Assembly (NCBI RefSeq): GCF_002577195.1
Contig: NZ_NULG01000016.1
Span: forward strand, 110,064 to 174,063
DNA: 64,000 nt
Direction: 5' to 3'
Source of the DNA: Bacillus sp. AFS041924
GTDB taxonomy: Bacteria; Bacillota; Bacilli; Bacillales; Bacillaceae_G
Shown here: one piece after another, positions 25,843-34,619 of the stretch
How the letters are laid out: every line of letters begins with the position of its first letter
Numbering within the stretch: position 1 is the first letter of the stretch
Position numbers and translations under genes: made by a program
Notes under the pieces: model-generated
Databases searched by the model: none
Told to the model about the DNA's origin: nothing
The model's input: only the letters and a program-made list of their open reading frames with translations

Positions 25843-26505
25843 TTAAAAATAGTAATCAATTACCCGATTTATATCAATTTCTTTTGTTGAATTAAGTACC
25901 AGATTAGCTCGACTAAGAATATCCCTACTCCCAATCCCAACCGAAAACATCCCAGCACAATTAATCGCCTCAACCCCAGCAACAGAATCCTCAATCCCAA
26001 CACACCGATCAGGAGAGACACCTAAAGCCTCAGCAGCCCTCAAAAACACCTCCGGACCAGGCTTTGAATTCTTCACAGTCGCCGCATCCACAATATGATC
26101 AAAGTAATGACCAATCTCCAATTTATCGACAACCAAAAATGCATTTCTCGAAGCCGAAGCCATACCAATTTTCAAACCTGCTAATCTTAATTCCTTCAAA
26201 AATTCCTCAATACCAGGTAGCAGATCCTTAGGTGTAATTTCCTGTAACAACTCTACATAATGACGATTCTTCTTAGTTGCCAACTCATCTTTTTCCTCAG
26301 CACTAAAATCATTCTGCCTATTACCAAGCTCAAGAATCCTCTCCAAAGACTCCGTTCGACTAACCCCTTTCAACGTTTCGTTAAACTCCCGATCAATTTT
26401 AATCCCTAAATCATCCGCAAGCTTTTTCCAAGCAATATAATGAAACTCAGCTGTATCCGTAATAACACCATCAAGATCAAATATTACTGCCTCTATTTTT
26501 GCCAT
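25843..26505 (-). CDS. pgmB: Beta-phosphoglucomutase (HAD family)
   Basis: A 220-residue HAD-superfamily enzyme that converts beta-glucose-1-phosphate into glucose-6-phosphate through a beta-glucose-1,6-bisphosphate intermediate. The catalytic motif I is IFDLDGVITDTAEFH (D10 nucleophile, D12 acid/base), the cap contains LKGVSRTESLERIL, typical of beta-PGM, motif II is MASASRN, and motif III/IV KNSKPGPEVFLRAAEALG...CVGIEDSVAGVEA. It is the last gene of the ABC-transporter operon, 14 bases behind the second permease, matching the place of pgcM in the B. subtilis maltodextrin locus. It would process the product of the GH65 phosphorylase at 31949. Confidence 0.9.
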   Translation of the reverse strand: MAKIEAVIFDLDGVITDTAEFHYIAWKKLADDLGIKIDREFNETLKGVSRTESLERILELGNRQNDFSAEEKDELATKKNRHYVELLQEITPKDLLPGIEEFLKELRLAGLKIGMASASRNAFLVVDKLEIGHYFDHIVDAATVKNSKPGPEVFLRAAEALGVSPDRCVGIEDSVAGVEAINCAGMFSVGIGSRDILSRANLVLNSTKEIDINRVIDYYF

Positions 26506-26519
26506 AAAAATACCTCCAT

Positions 26520-27347
26520 TTACTTATCACTGCCGACCCTAAAGCCTTGCATGAAATAACGGTTTAATAGAATGTAAATAATAATAATAGGAATAATCGA
26601 AACGACCGAAGCAGCCATTATGTAATTCCACTGAGTGGCGTTTTGACTTTGAAATGATTGAAGTCCAAGCGTTAATGTGTATTTATGTGGTGAAGTAATA
26701 TAAAGCAATGGCTTCATGAATTCATTCCAAAATGCTAAAAATACAAACACAGCTTGAGTCGCAACGGATGCTCTTGCAACCGGGAATACGACTCTCCAAA
26801 ACGTCCCAAATTTACTAAGCCCTTCAACATAGGCAGCTTCTTCAATCTCTTTAGGGAAGTTCACGAAGAATTGTCTCATCATAAAAATATAGGCGAAGTT
26901 AATCGCACCTGGAATGATTAATGAAGAATAGTTATCAAGTAATCCAAGTGATTTCATGATGAGATAGTTTGGTATTAATAAGATTTGTCCAGGCACCATC
27001 ATTAAAGCTAAGATTAATAGAAAAATATAGTGTCTACCTGGAAAGCGAATTCTAGCCAGTGCATAGCCGGACATTGTGTTTAGAATGACATTTACAATCA
27101 TTCCAATCGTAGCGATTAAGAATGAATTGAAAATCCATCTAGTAAATAATGGGTCTCTCGTGAATATATATTTGAAATTATCAAAAGTAGGTTCGTTTGG
27201 TAGTAAGGATAGCCCCCCACCAACAATTTCTTTGTATGGCTTGAATGCTGCTAGAACTGCCCAAAGGAATGGGTAAAGTGTGACTAGTGCATAGATGATG
27301 AGAATGGTATAGGTTAATACTCTAGTGAATTTCATTTTCTTCAACAC
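26520..27347 (-). CDS. ABC sugar transporter permease, MalG/MdxG type
   Basis: A 275-residue inner-membrane permease with six hydrophobic helices. The EAA loop that contacts the ATPase is visible as EEAAYVEGLSKFGTFWRVVFPVARAS (about 187-212). The N-terminus (RVLTYTILIIYALVTLYPFLWAVLAAFKPYKEI) and NTMSGYALARIRFPG are typical of the MalG group. It pairs with the permease upstream, 11 bases away, to import an alpha-glucan oligosaccharide or disaccharide. The ATPase is absent from the operon; a shared MsmX-type ATPase elsewhere in the genome is likely, as in B. subtilis. Confidence 0.9.
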   Translation of the reverse strand: MLKKMKFTRVLTYTILIIYALVTLYPFLWAVLAAFKPYKEIVGGGLSLLPNEPTFDNFKYIFTRDPLFTRWIFNSFLIATIGMIVNVILNTMSGYALARIRFPGRHYIFLLILALMMVPGQILLIPNYLIMKSLGLLDNYSSLIIPGAINFAYIFMMRQFFVNFPKEIEEAAYVEGLSKFGTFWRVVFPVARASVATQAVFVFLAFWNEFMKPLLYITSPHKYTLTLGLQSFQSQNATQWNYIMAASVVSIIPIIIIYILLNRYFMQGFRVGSDK

Positions 27348-27358
27348 TTTTCACTCCT

Positions 27359-28306
27359 TTAATAGAAAGATTCTTCTTTGTTTAATTTACGGGCAAGCAT
27401 TGAAACGACAAAGATAATGACTGTTAATAGTATTGCTAGAGTGGATGCATAACCCATTGTGCCAATTGTTTTAAATGCATATTGATAGATTATGAGTGAA
27501 AAGGTCAGGGTTGCATTACTTGGGCCACCGGATCCGCCTGATATGATATAAGCTTGGTCGAATAATTGGAATGTCCCAATAATTCCCATCAATAGTACAT
27601 AGTTTGTGATAGGTGTTAAGTTTGGAATTGTAATTTTAATTAGTTTTTGCCAAGCATTTGCCCCGTCAATCTCTGCTGATTCGTATAGAGAATGAGGGAT
27701 GTCTTGGAGGCCTGCTAGATAAATCGTCATAAAGAAAGGGACAGTTGACCAAATATTCATGATCATAATCGTAGTTAATGCAAAGTTCGTTTCATTGATA
27801 AAGTTAACTGGTTCAGCTAGAATGCCAATTTTGACGAGTAAATTATTAAATGGGCCATTAAGGCTGAATAAGAACATAAAGATCATTGTTAGTGCGGAAC
27901 TAGAAGTAAGGGTAGGTAAGAAAAAAATCGTTCTAAATGTTTTTTGAAATTTTATGCCAGAATTAAGTACAGAGGCAATAACAAGTGAAACTGCGGTTTG
28001 AATCGGTACGACAAACACTACATATCGCAACGTGTTTTTGAACGCGATCCACAATCTCTCATCTTTTAAGGCATTTGTATAATTCTTAAAACCAACCCAA
28101 TCATAGCTAATTCCACCGAATAAATTTACTTTTGTGAAGGATAGAAACAGGGAATATAAAACTGGTAATAATGTAAAAACGAGCAGTATGATTAATGTTG
28201 GAAGCATAAATCCATAACCTTGAATCGATTCATGGACTTTATATTTATTTTTTGCTCTTCTTGGCTCTGAACGTTTAGGTGAACTGGACTCGGTACTAGT
28301 CATCAT
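27359..28306 (-). CDS. ABC sugar transporter permease, MalF/MdxF type
   Basis: A 315-residue permease with a basic cytoplasmic N-terminus and six helices. The EAA motif appears as YESAEIDGANAWQKLIKITIPNLTP (about 221-245). PTLIILLVFTLLPVLYSLFLSF and TLRYVVFVVPIQTAVSLVIA are typical of MalF-group proteins. It forms the heteromeric channel with the MalG-type partner. It follows the binding-protein gene after a 73-nt spacer that holds a hairpin, which often lowers permease expression relative to the binding protein. Confidence 0.9.
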   Translation of the reverse strand: MMTSTESSSPKRSEPRRAKNKYKVHESIQGYGFMLPTLIILLVFTLLPVLYSLFLSFTKVNLFGGISYDWVGFKNYTNALKDERLWIAFKNTLRYVVFVVPIQTAVSLVIASVLNSGIKFQKTFRTIFFLPTLTSSSALTMIFMFLFSLNGPFNNLLVKIGILAEPVNFINETNFALTTIMIMNIWSTVPFFMTIYLAGLQDIPHSLYESAEIDGANAWQKLIKITIPNLTPITNYVLLMGIIGTFQLFDQAYIISGGSGGPSNATLTFSLIIYQYAFKTIGTMGYASTLAILLTVIIFVVSMLARKLNKEESFY

Positions 28307-28339
28307 AAACTCCTTTACTTTTATTTTTTAAAAGGGAGA

Positions 28340-28365
28340 GGGGACTGACTTTTAAATCCGTCCCC
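28340..28365 (-). other. Intercistronic hairpin between binding-protein and permease genes
   Basis: GGGGAC (28340-28345) pairs with GTCCCC (28360-28365). On the transcribed minus strand it lies 15 bases after the binding-protein stop codon. It probably stabilises the upstream mRNA end or partly terminates transcription. Confidence 0.5.
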
Positions 28366-28379
28366 AAGTGATTTTTTAA

Positions 28380-29663
28380 TTACTTATTTAATTGGATTTT
28401 AATATCTTTATTTGCAGCGTCTTCTGCTTTTTTCATTGCTTCTTGAATAGTCATTTCACCTTTTAATGCAGATGGAAGCATATTATTGTATTCGCGTGCG
28501 ATGATTGAAAGGGTGTCACCTTTTTGCCATGGTGTTGCGTATGTACCAGCGGCAATAAATGGACTAAGGATTTTATCTTCACCAAATTTTAATTCCTCCG
28601 AAACTGATTTTCTTGATGGTAAAGTTCTAGTACCTTCAGACCAAATTTTCATTCCTTTTTTGCCAGTTGTGTATTTGATGAATTCCCAAGCAGCGTCTTT
28701 TTCTTTTGAGTTTGCGTTCATTGAGTAACTCACTGTGAACATCATTGATCCGTTTTTATCATTAATCTTAGGGACTTCTTTTGTACCGTATTTTACATCT
28801 GGGAAGTTTTGATTTAAGTGAGCAATTGCCCAATTTCCTTCAACCATTAGAGCTGTTTTTCCTGCTCCAAATGAATCACCAGACCAGCCTTGTCCAAGGT
28901 CAGCAGGTCGTTTAATCGATCCTTCTTTGTATGCTTTTATGAGTGGCTCAATTGCTGCGATTTGGTCAGCTTTCGTTAAAACAGCATAGCCTTTGTCATC
29001 GGTAATATCTGTACCATTTGATTGAAGAATAAATAGGTGACGTGCTAACTCTGCAGCTGTTGTACCAGCTGATACGCCTTTTGGAAGTTTTTGCTGTAAA
29101 CTTTTTAGAAACTCAGGTAATTGACTAGAATCGGTTGGAATATCGTCAGGAGTAATTCCTGCTTTCATAAGTAAGTCTTCATTGTAATATAGTCCCAAAG
29201 TTGAGAAGTCCTTTGGAACCCCATATTGCTTTCCATCTTTGCCAGTGAAAGCATCAAAAGCAGGTTTGAAGAAATCATCCTTATTAAAGTCTTTTGTTTT
29301 ATCGATGTAGCGATCTAGCGGTTCAAAAACACCTTGCGCCGATAATTCAGGAACTAACATTGAATCAACATAAAATACATCTGGAGCTGTACCACCAATT
29401 AAATCAGTTTGTAACTGTGTAGCATAGTCATTGTAAATTTTCTTTTGCACTTTGATTCCAGTATCTTTTTCAAAACTTTTTAGAATTTTATCCCAAGTCG
29501 TTACTTCAGCTTCTGTACCTTTCCATGAACCAACAGAGATTGTTTTACCTTTTAAGGTCGAACCAGTTTCACTAGTTTCGTCGTTATTTTTGTTTCCGCA
29601 CCCAGCAGAAACTAGGAGCATGGATGATAATAAGACCGTTGTTGCAGGTTTCAAAAATTTCAT
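28380..29663 (-). CDS. Sugar-binding lipoprotein of the ABC transporter (MdxE/MalE-like)
   Basis: A 427-residue solute-binding lipoprotein anchored outside the membrane. The lipoprotein signal ends in LLVSAGC (lipid-modified C22). The family-1 binding-protein features include WKGTEAEVTTWDKILKSFEKDTGI near the N-terminus, GTAPDVFYVDSMLVPELSAQG, and the hinge region AGKTALMVEGNWAIAHL. It delivers the sugar to the two permeases that follow. AGGAGG lies before ATG 29663. A CCGAAACGTTTTGG operator at 29764-29777 lies about 100 bases upstream. The context (GH65 phosphorylase, PgmB) points to maltose, maltodextrin or a related alpha-linked disaccharide. Confidence 0.9.
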   Translation of the reverse strand: MKFLKPATTVLLSSMLLVSAGCGNKNNDETSETGSTLKGKTISVGSWKGTEAEVTTWDKILKSFEKDTGIKVQKKIYNDYATQLQTDLIGGTAPDVFYVDSMLVPELSAQGVFEPLDRYIDKTKDFNKDDFFKPAFDAFTGKDGKQYGVPKDFSTLGLYYNEDLLMKAGITPDDIPTDSSQLPEFLKSLQQKLPKGVSAGTTAAELARHLFILQSNGTDITDDKGYAVLTKADQIAAIEPLIKAYKEGSIKRPADLGQGWSGDSFGAGKTALMVEGNWAIAHLNQNFPDVKYGTKEVPKINDKNGSMMFTVSYSMNANSKEKDAAWEFIKYTTGKKGMKIWSEGTRTLPSRKSVSEELKFGEDKILSPFIAAGTYATPWQKGDTLSIIAREYNNMLPSALKGEMTIQEAMKKAEDAANKDIKIQLNK

Positions 29664-29690
29664 TAAGAATACCTCCTAAAATAGTAATTT

Positions 29691-29704
29691 AGTAAAAATT
29701 TACT
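29691..29704. promoter_or_regulatory. AT-rich palindrome AGTAAA-N2-TTTACT
   Basis: AGTAAAAATTTACT lies 28 bases upstream of the binding-protein start codon, in its leader. Two related palindromes lie in front of the lacI-type gene at 29878-29916. It might be an operator of a second regulator. Confidence 0.3.
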
Positions 29705-29763
29705 TGCTTAACATTGTGTGGTTGAAAACGCAAACAATGAGGTTAAGCAACTTCATTATATAT

Positions 29764-29777
29764 CCGAAACGTTTTGG
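29764..29777. promoter_or_regulatory. LacI-type operator (or cre) upstream of the ABC operon
   Basis: CCGAAACGTTTTGG, a near-perfect palindrome with a central CG, as bound by LacI/CcpA-family proteins. It recurs at 31808 and 31885, in front of the other genes of the locus. Confidence 0.65.
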
Positions 29778-29877
29778 AATTTTTGTAAATATTTGTCTAA
29801 ATTTTTACAAAATGAAATAGAGAAGATTGAAGAATCGTGTTAATTCATTTATTCTATAAGTATAGAAACGAGAAATT

Positions 29878-29916
29878 AGTAAAGTTTACTGAATCGAAAC
29901 CTTTAGGTAAATTTAC
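29878..29916. promoter_or_regulatory. Two AT-rich palindromes upstream of the LacI-type regulator gene
   Basis: AGTAAAGTTTACT (29878-29890) and GTAAATTTAC (29907-29916) precede the regulator start by 40-80 bases. They resemble the palindrome at 29691 but not the CG-centred operators. Chance is possible in AT-rich DNA. Confidence 0.3.
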
Positions 29917-29956
29917 ATAAAATAAATAGATTAAATTGAAAAGAGAGTGTTATTCA

Positions 29957-30982
29957 TTGGCAATTACATTAAAAGATATTTCAAAAGCTACTGGATTTTC
30001 AATTACGACAGTTTCACGTGCACTAAATGGATATTCTGATGTGAATGAAGAAACAAGAGTTAAAATATTCCAAGTTGCAGATGAGCTAGGATATAGCCCG
30101 AATATATTAGCCCGTAGTTTAGTAATGAAACAATCGAAGACAATTGGGTTTATCGTATCGGATATAAAACGTGAGAGTATTAAGGATCAATTTATGTTTG
30201 AAATATTATGTGGCGTATCAGATTTCCTCGCAAAAACTGAATATGAATTTGTTTTATTAAGTACGACAACAACAAAACAAAAGAATAAAACATATAAACA
30301 AATCTGTGCTGAAAGACAGTTGGATGGGGTCATCATTCAAGGGTTAAAAATGAATGATCCGTATTTAGAAGAAGCTGTAAATAGTCAGACACCTTGCGTT
30401 CTAATTGATATACCATGTGACGGAGAGAAAAACGGATTTGTCACTTCAAATCAGTATGAAAGTGCTAAAAATGCAGTAAAATACTTAATTCGAGTCGGGC
30501 ATAAAAACATCGCTTTTATAAACGGAACCGAATATGCTCATGTTAGTACAGTTCGAAAACAAGCATATGAGGCGGCAATAAAGGAAAATAGGATTGAATT
30601 TCGTGAAGAACTGATTGTTAATGGTGATTTTGAAGAAGAAAAGGCCAAACAAGAAATGATTAAATTACTTTTGAATCATCCCGACATTACTGCTGTTTTT
30701 TGTGCAAGTGATGTGATGGCACTTGGGGCATTGCATGCAGCAAGAGAATTGAAAATAGCTGTTCCTGAACAATTATCAATTATTGGTTTTGATAATATTT
30801 TAATCTCTCAATATGTGACGCCAAAGTTAACAACTATCGGGCAATATCCTTATAAAATGGGAGTTGCTGCAGCTAATATGTTGATTGATATTTTTGAAGG
30901 AAAAGAATCAGAAAGAGTCATTGAAGTGAAGAATGATTTAATTTTAAGGGAATCTGTAGCAACGGTAAAAAAAGGAGATTGA
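29957..30982 (+). CDS. LacI-family transcriptional regulator of the disaccharide locus
   Basis: A 341-residue repressor when begun at TTG 29957; the first residues ITLKDISKATGFSITTVSRALNGYSDVNEETR then align with the usual LacI start. A TTG 21 bases upstream is also in frame. The helix-turn-helix (residues 5-26) is followed by the hinge helix SPNILARSLV and a periplasmic-binding-protein-like sensor domain (IGFIVSDI..., FCASDVMALGALHAA, LSIIGFDNI). It is divergent from the ABC operon. The central-CG operators at 29764, 31808 and 31885 are its probable targets, with a sugar effector releasing repression; CcpA could bind the same sites. Corresponds in position to MalR-like regulators of Bacillaceae. 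Confidence 0.85.
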   Translation: MAITLKDISKATGFSITTVSRALNGYSDVNEETRVKIFQVADELGYSPNILARSLVMKQSKTIGFIVSDIKRESIKDQFMFEILCGVSDFLAKTEYEFVLLSTTTTKQKNKTYKQICAERQLDGVIIQGLKMNDPYLEEAVNSQTPCVLIDIPCDGEKNGFVTSNQYESAKNAVKYLIRVGHKNIAFINGTEYAHVSTVRKQAYEAAIKENRIEFREELIVNGDFEEEKAKQEMIKLLLNHPDITAVFCASDVMALGALHAARELKIAVPEQLSIIGFDNILISQYVTPKLTTIGQYPYKMGVAAANMLIDIFEGKESERVIEVKNDLILRESVATVKKGD

Positions 30983-31006
30983 TTTTTTTAAATCAATCTC
31001 CTTTTT
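30969..31006. terminator. Bidirectional Rho-independent terminator
   Basis: AAAAAGGAGATTGATTT (30969-30985) pairs perfectly with its complement at 30990-31006 around TTTT. It overlaps the regulator's stop codon and borders the convergent DUF1189 gene. Confidence 0.85.
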
Positions 31007-31007
31007 A

Positions 31008-31790
31008 TCATGATGCTTGATTAACTATTTCTTCTGAAGTTTGAATATGTCTTATGGACAAAATGGTAAAGAGGGCGACTGCAATCCAATAAATTGTTGT
31101 TAAGATTGGGATGGAGAATCCTAATAGATCAAATAAAGTTCTAACGACAATTGGAGCAGTTATTCCGTAACATGTTATGTTCCAAACTTCTTTATATGTA
31201 ATTGGCAGGAGCTTTTTGAAACTACTTCCAGCTATGGCTAGTATGCTGACTAGAACAAAATGTATGAGCAAGTCCAAAAACAACTGAACATATAGATATA
31301 TTGGAGCAAAAGTTTTTATTGTTTGATCTAGATCTTTACTAATATGAATCAGGTCTTTCTTCGTTAATTCTTCGTTATTTTTTAGAAACGGAAATTTTTC
31401 GTAATCTAATTTTTTAGTAGGAAAACCAACTCGACCAATCGACCATCCCTCCTTACCTATACAAATCAAATTTTTAAACCCTTGAATACCTGTTAGTGAA
31501 CTTGTTTCACCTAAAACGATGACAGTATCAATTTGTGGTAATTGAATAGCCCATTTCTCATTTAACGATGAAGCCCCGCTTTTATTGATCATGTAGCTAT
31601 CGGGTAAATTGTGAATTTGTTTAGCAATCGACTCTGATTTTGAAAGTTTCATGGCAGCAATAATAGAACCCGAAAGTAAAATCAAAATGACTAAATAAAA
31701 GAGAGATTTCCAAAAAGATTGAAACCGAAAACTTACGATTTTTGAAAATTGAAAGCCTAAACTAGCAATAAATTGATCAACTAGACTCAT
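31008..31790 (-). CDS. DUF1189-family membrane protein (MalA/YvdJ-like)
   Basis: A 260-residue membrane protein with an N-terminal hydrophobic segment (FYLVILILLSGSIIAAM, about 31-47), an extracytoplasmic domain of roughly 110 residues and four C-terminal hydrophobic helices. The start VDQFIASLGFQFSKIVSFRFQSFWKS is characteristic of DUF1189. In B. subtilis the family member YvdJ/MalA lies in the maltodextrin operon, and its position here, divergent from the GH65 gene in the same regulon, agrees. The function is unknown; a role in sugar sensing or transporter assembly is speculation. Confidence 0.75.
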   Translation of the reverse strand: MSLVDQFIASLGFQFSKIVSFRFQSFWKSLFYLVILILLSGSIIAAMKLSKSESIAKQIHNLPDSYMINKSGASSLNEKWAIQLPQIDTVIVLGETSSLTGIQGFKNLICIGKEGWSIGRVGFPTKKLDYEKFPFLKNNEELTKKDLIHISKDLDQTIKTFAPIYLYVQLFLDLLIHFVLVSILAIAGSSFKKLLPITYKEVWNITCYGITAPIVVRTLFDLLGFSIPILTTIYWIAVALFTILSIRHIQTSEEIVNQAS

Positions 31791-31807
31791 AATTTTTTCA
31801 CTACTTT

Positions 31808-31820
31808 CCGAAACGTTTTA
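31808..31820. promoter_or_regulatory. LacI-type operator copy in the divergent DUF1189/GH65 region
   Basis: CCGAAACGTTTTA matches the site at 29764 except at its 3' end. It lies 18 bases upstream of the DUF1189 start codon. Confidence 0.6.
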
Positions 31821-31884
31821 TTTGTTAATAATTTAAATATATAGCAGTAAAATTTAAAAAGTTCAATAAATATCCATTGTTATT

Positions 31885-31898
31885 CCAAAACGTTTTGA
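31885..31898. promoter_or_regulatory. LacI-type operator copy upstream of the GH65 gene
   Basis: CCAAAACGTTTTGA, a near-palindrome with the same central CG, lies 51 bases before the GH65 start codon. With the sites at 29764 and 31808 it defines a three-site local regulon. Confidence 0.6.
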
Positions 31899-31948
31899 TT
31901 AATATGAAATTAAAATTTTACGATTAATTTAAAGTTAGGAGTAGGGCG

Positions 31949-34315
31949 ATGAGTAATAGGATAATGGATTATCAAAGTGGTTCTAGTGAATACAAGAATT
32001 GGATGATTACAGAAACGGAATTTCATCCTGGGTATTTAGGGAAATGTGAAGCTATTTTTGCTTTAGGAAATGGCTACATGGGTCAGCGTGCAGCGATGGA
32101 GGAACGTTATGTAAATGAAACACGTAATTTATTTGTTGCTGGTACGTTTAATAAGTTTGATGAAAACGAGGTAACTGAGCTACCAAATGCGGCAGATGTG
32201 CTTTGGTTTGAATTGAAATTAAATAATGAAGTTTTTAGTTTACAGGAAGGGAAAATCGTTGAATATAAACGTTCATTGAATCTTAAAAATGCAGAATTAG
32301 TTCGTAAAGTTACTTGGGTTTCACCTTTAGGTAGTGTTTTTGAAATCGTATTTAAGCGGTTTATCTCATTGGATGATCTCCATGTAATTGCTCAAAGAGT
32401 TGAAATTAAACCATTAACTAATTGTGCTGAGATAGTCGTAACTTCAGGAATCAATGCACAAGTGACGAATAGCGGTGCACAGCATTTTACTGAAGGGGAA
32501 AAACGTTTGTATGATGGAAAGTACATGCAATTAGTGCAATCGACAACTGAATCTAAAATTGATTTCGTTTTTAATTCTTATCATTCAGTGAAATTAGGGC
32601 ATCAAGAAATTGAAAATGAAGCTAATATTTCAATAGAGAGGCGTAAAATATTTCAAGAATTTACCCCAATAAAAGTGAAGAACTGTGAAACGGTTGTAAT
32701 TGAAAAAATTACAAATGTATTTACTAGTCGAGATAAAGAATGGCCAAAAGAGGAATATAACTTAGAGCGTTTAAAGAATACATCATTAATTCATATAAAA
32801 GAATTAGCAACAAAAAGTTATGATGAATTATTTCATTCCCACGTAAAAGCGTGGAAAGAAAAAGTTTGGGATCATACTCCAATTACGATCTATTCAAAAA
32901 ATGAGTTTGATCAATTGGCAATTCGATTTGCACAGTATCATTTGACTGTATCAACACCAGTGCATGATAACCGTATGAATATTGGAGCAAAGGGATTAAC
33001 AGGTGAGGGATATAAAGGTCATACATTCTGGGATACGGAAATATTTATTCTGCCTTATTTTATTTATACTGATCCAGAAAAAGCTAGGAGTTTGCTAGAG
33101 TATCGGTATTTAACGATTGATGGTGCTCGGAAGAAAGCGTTGGAAAATGGATATGAAGGTGCGATGTATCCGTGGGAATCTGCTTGGTTAGAAGATGGTG
33201 AGGTAACTCCGGTTTGGGGTGCAGCGGATATTATAACAGGAGAAGCTACAAAGATTTGGTCTGGTTTTATTGAGCAGCATATTACAGCGGATATTGCTTA
33301 CGCTACTTGGCAATATTTCCAAGTAACAAATGATATTGATTTTATGAAGAAGTATGGATATGAGATTATCTTTGATACGGCAATATTCTGGTCTTCCCGT
33401 TTAGAATGGAATGAAGAAAAACAGGAATACCATATTAATCAAGTTGTTGGGCCTGATGAATATAAGGAACATGTAGACAATAATGCATTTACGAATTATA
33501 TGGCTTATTGGAATATAAAGAAGGCAATGGAGTATTACATTGAGCTTAAGAATAGTGAACCGCTTTTATTTTCTGAGCTTAATATAAAATTAGATTTGGG
33601 AGTGAACTTTTTAATTTGGGATAAAAAGGTAGGGAATATTTACTTACCAAGTCCACGTAATGAGGATCTCGTAATTCCTCAGGATGATACCTATTTATCG
33701 TTAAAAACGATTGATTTGTCTAAATATAAGAATCAAGAAAATATAGGTTCAATGTTTAAGGATTATAATCTTGAACAAGTAAATCAAATTCAAGTTTCAA
33801 AACAAGCTGATATTATGATTTTGTTTTACTTGTTGGAAGATTTATTTGATCACAACGTAAAGAGAGCGAACTGGAGCTATTATGAACCAAAGACATTGCA
33901 TGATTCTTCATTATCTTTATCTACTCATTGTGTGTTGGCTTGTGATATGAAAGAGGATCAAATGGCATATGACCTTTTCAAGCGTGCAGCAAAAATCGAT
34001 CTTGGACCTAATATGAAGACGAGCGATCATGGGATTCATGCTGCATCATTAGGTGGAATTTGGCAATGTGTAGTGAATGGATTTGGGGGAGTTCGTATGT
34101 TGGATGGGGAGTTAAGAGTTTCGCCAAGAATTCCAATTGAATGGGAGAGTTTAGAATTTACGTTTAATTGGCATGGGGATGAGTTAAGGGTCAGAGCTAC
34201 TAGGGATGAGTTATTGATTGAGAAAGTTACTTTTGTTAATGAGTTTATTAGATTGCGAGTTTTTGATGAGGAGTATGTATTGAAGAGTAGGGTTTATGTA
34301 CGTGTGAATCACTAA
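31949..34315 (+). CDS. GH65 disaccharide phosphorylase (maltose phosphorylase-like)
   Basis: A 788-residue glycoside hydrolase family 65 enzyme, the normal length. It shows the N-terminal super-sandwich start (ESxFHPGYLGKCEAIFALGNGYMGQR), the (alpha/alpha)6 barrel with GLTGEGYKGHTFWDTEIFI, the catalytic-acid motif VVGPDEYKEHVDNNAFTNY (PDE Glu at residue 504), and the phosphate-binding HAASLGGIWQ region. It would split an alpha-linked disaccharide with inorganic phosphate into glucose and beta-glucose-1-phosphate, which PgmB then uses. Maltose is the best guess from neighbours; nigerose, kojibiose or trehalose phosphorylases share these motifs. GGAG precedes ATG 31949, and an operator lies upstream. 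Confidence 0.88.
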   Translation: MSNRIMDYQSGSSEYKNWMITETEFHPGYLGKCEAIFALGNGYMGQRAAMEERYVNETRNLFVAGTFNKFDENEVTELPNAADVLWFELKLNNEVFSLQEGKIVEYKRSLNLKNAELVRKVTWVSPLGSVFEIVFKRFISLDDLHVIAQRVEIKPLTNCAEIVVTSGINAQVTNSGAQHFTEGEKRLYDGKYMQLVQSTTESKIDFVFNSYHSVKLGHQEIENEANISIERRKIFQEFTPIKVKNCETVVIEKITNVFTSRDKEWPKEEYNLERLKNTSLIHIKELATKSYDELFHSHVKAWKEKVWDHTPITIYSKNEFDQLAIRFAQYHLTVSTPVHDNRMNIGAKGLTGEGYKGHTFWDTEIFILPYFIYTDPEKARSLLEYRYLTIDGARKKALENGYEGAMYPWESAWLEDGEVTPVWGAADIITGEATKIWSGFIEQHITADIAYATWQYFQVTNDIDFMKKYGYEIIFDTAIFWSSRLEWNEEKQEYHINQVVGPDEYKEHVDNNAFTNYMAYWNIKKAMEYYIELKNSEPLLFSELNIKLDLGVNFLIWDKKVGNIYLPSPRNEDLVIPQDDTYLSLKTIDLSKYKNQENIGSMFKDYNLEQVNQIQVSKQADIMILFYLLEDLFDHNVKRANWSYYEPKTLHDSSLSLSTHCVLACDMKEDQMAYDLFKRAAKIDLGPNMKTSDHGIHAASLGGIWQCVVNGFGGVRMLDGELRVSPRIPIEWESLEFTFNWHGDELRVRATRDELLIEKVTFVNEFIRLRVFDEEYVLKSRVYVRVNH

Positions 34316-34330
34316 TTAAATATAATTTAG

Positions 34331-34386
34331 TAGAGATCTAATCTCGCAATAAATTATCATTTATTATTGCCAAGATAGATCTCTAT
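34331..34386 (+). terminator. Imperfect long hairpin, probable terminator
   Basis: TAGAGATCT followed by CGCAATAAA pairs with TTTATTATTGC and AGATCTCTA with small bulges. The T-tract is weak (TATTTGG). It lies 16 bases after the GH65 stop codon. Confidence 0.5.
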
Positions 34387-34619
34387 TTGGTAATAAGTAT
34401 AGGTTATACTATCTGTTCAAAGGATTATTTTAATTATATTAGATATATAGTTGATATTATTTACTATATTTACATATTTTGTGAAAGATTATTGGATTTA
34501 TAAAAAAATGATAAATCACTGTTTAATTTGAAAAAGGATTAAAAATTAATTTATTGAATAAAATAGATAGTAGAGTTTCAGTTTGGTTTCAGTTTGAGGT
34601 ATAATAGGAGGTGAGCGAG

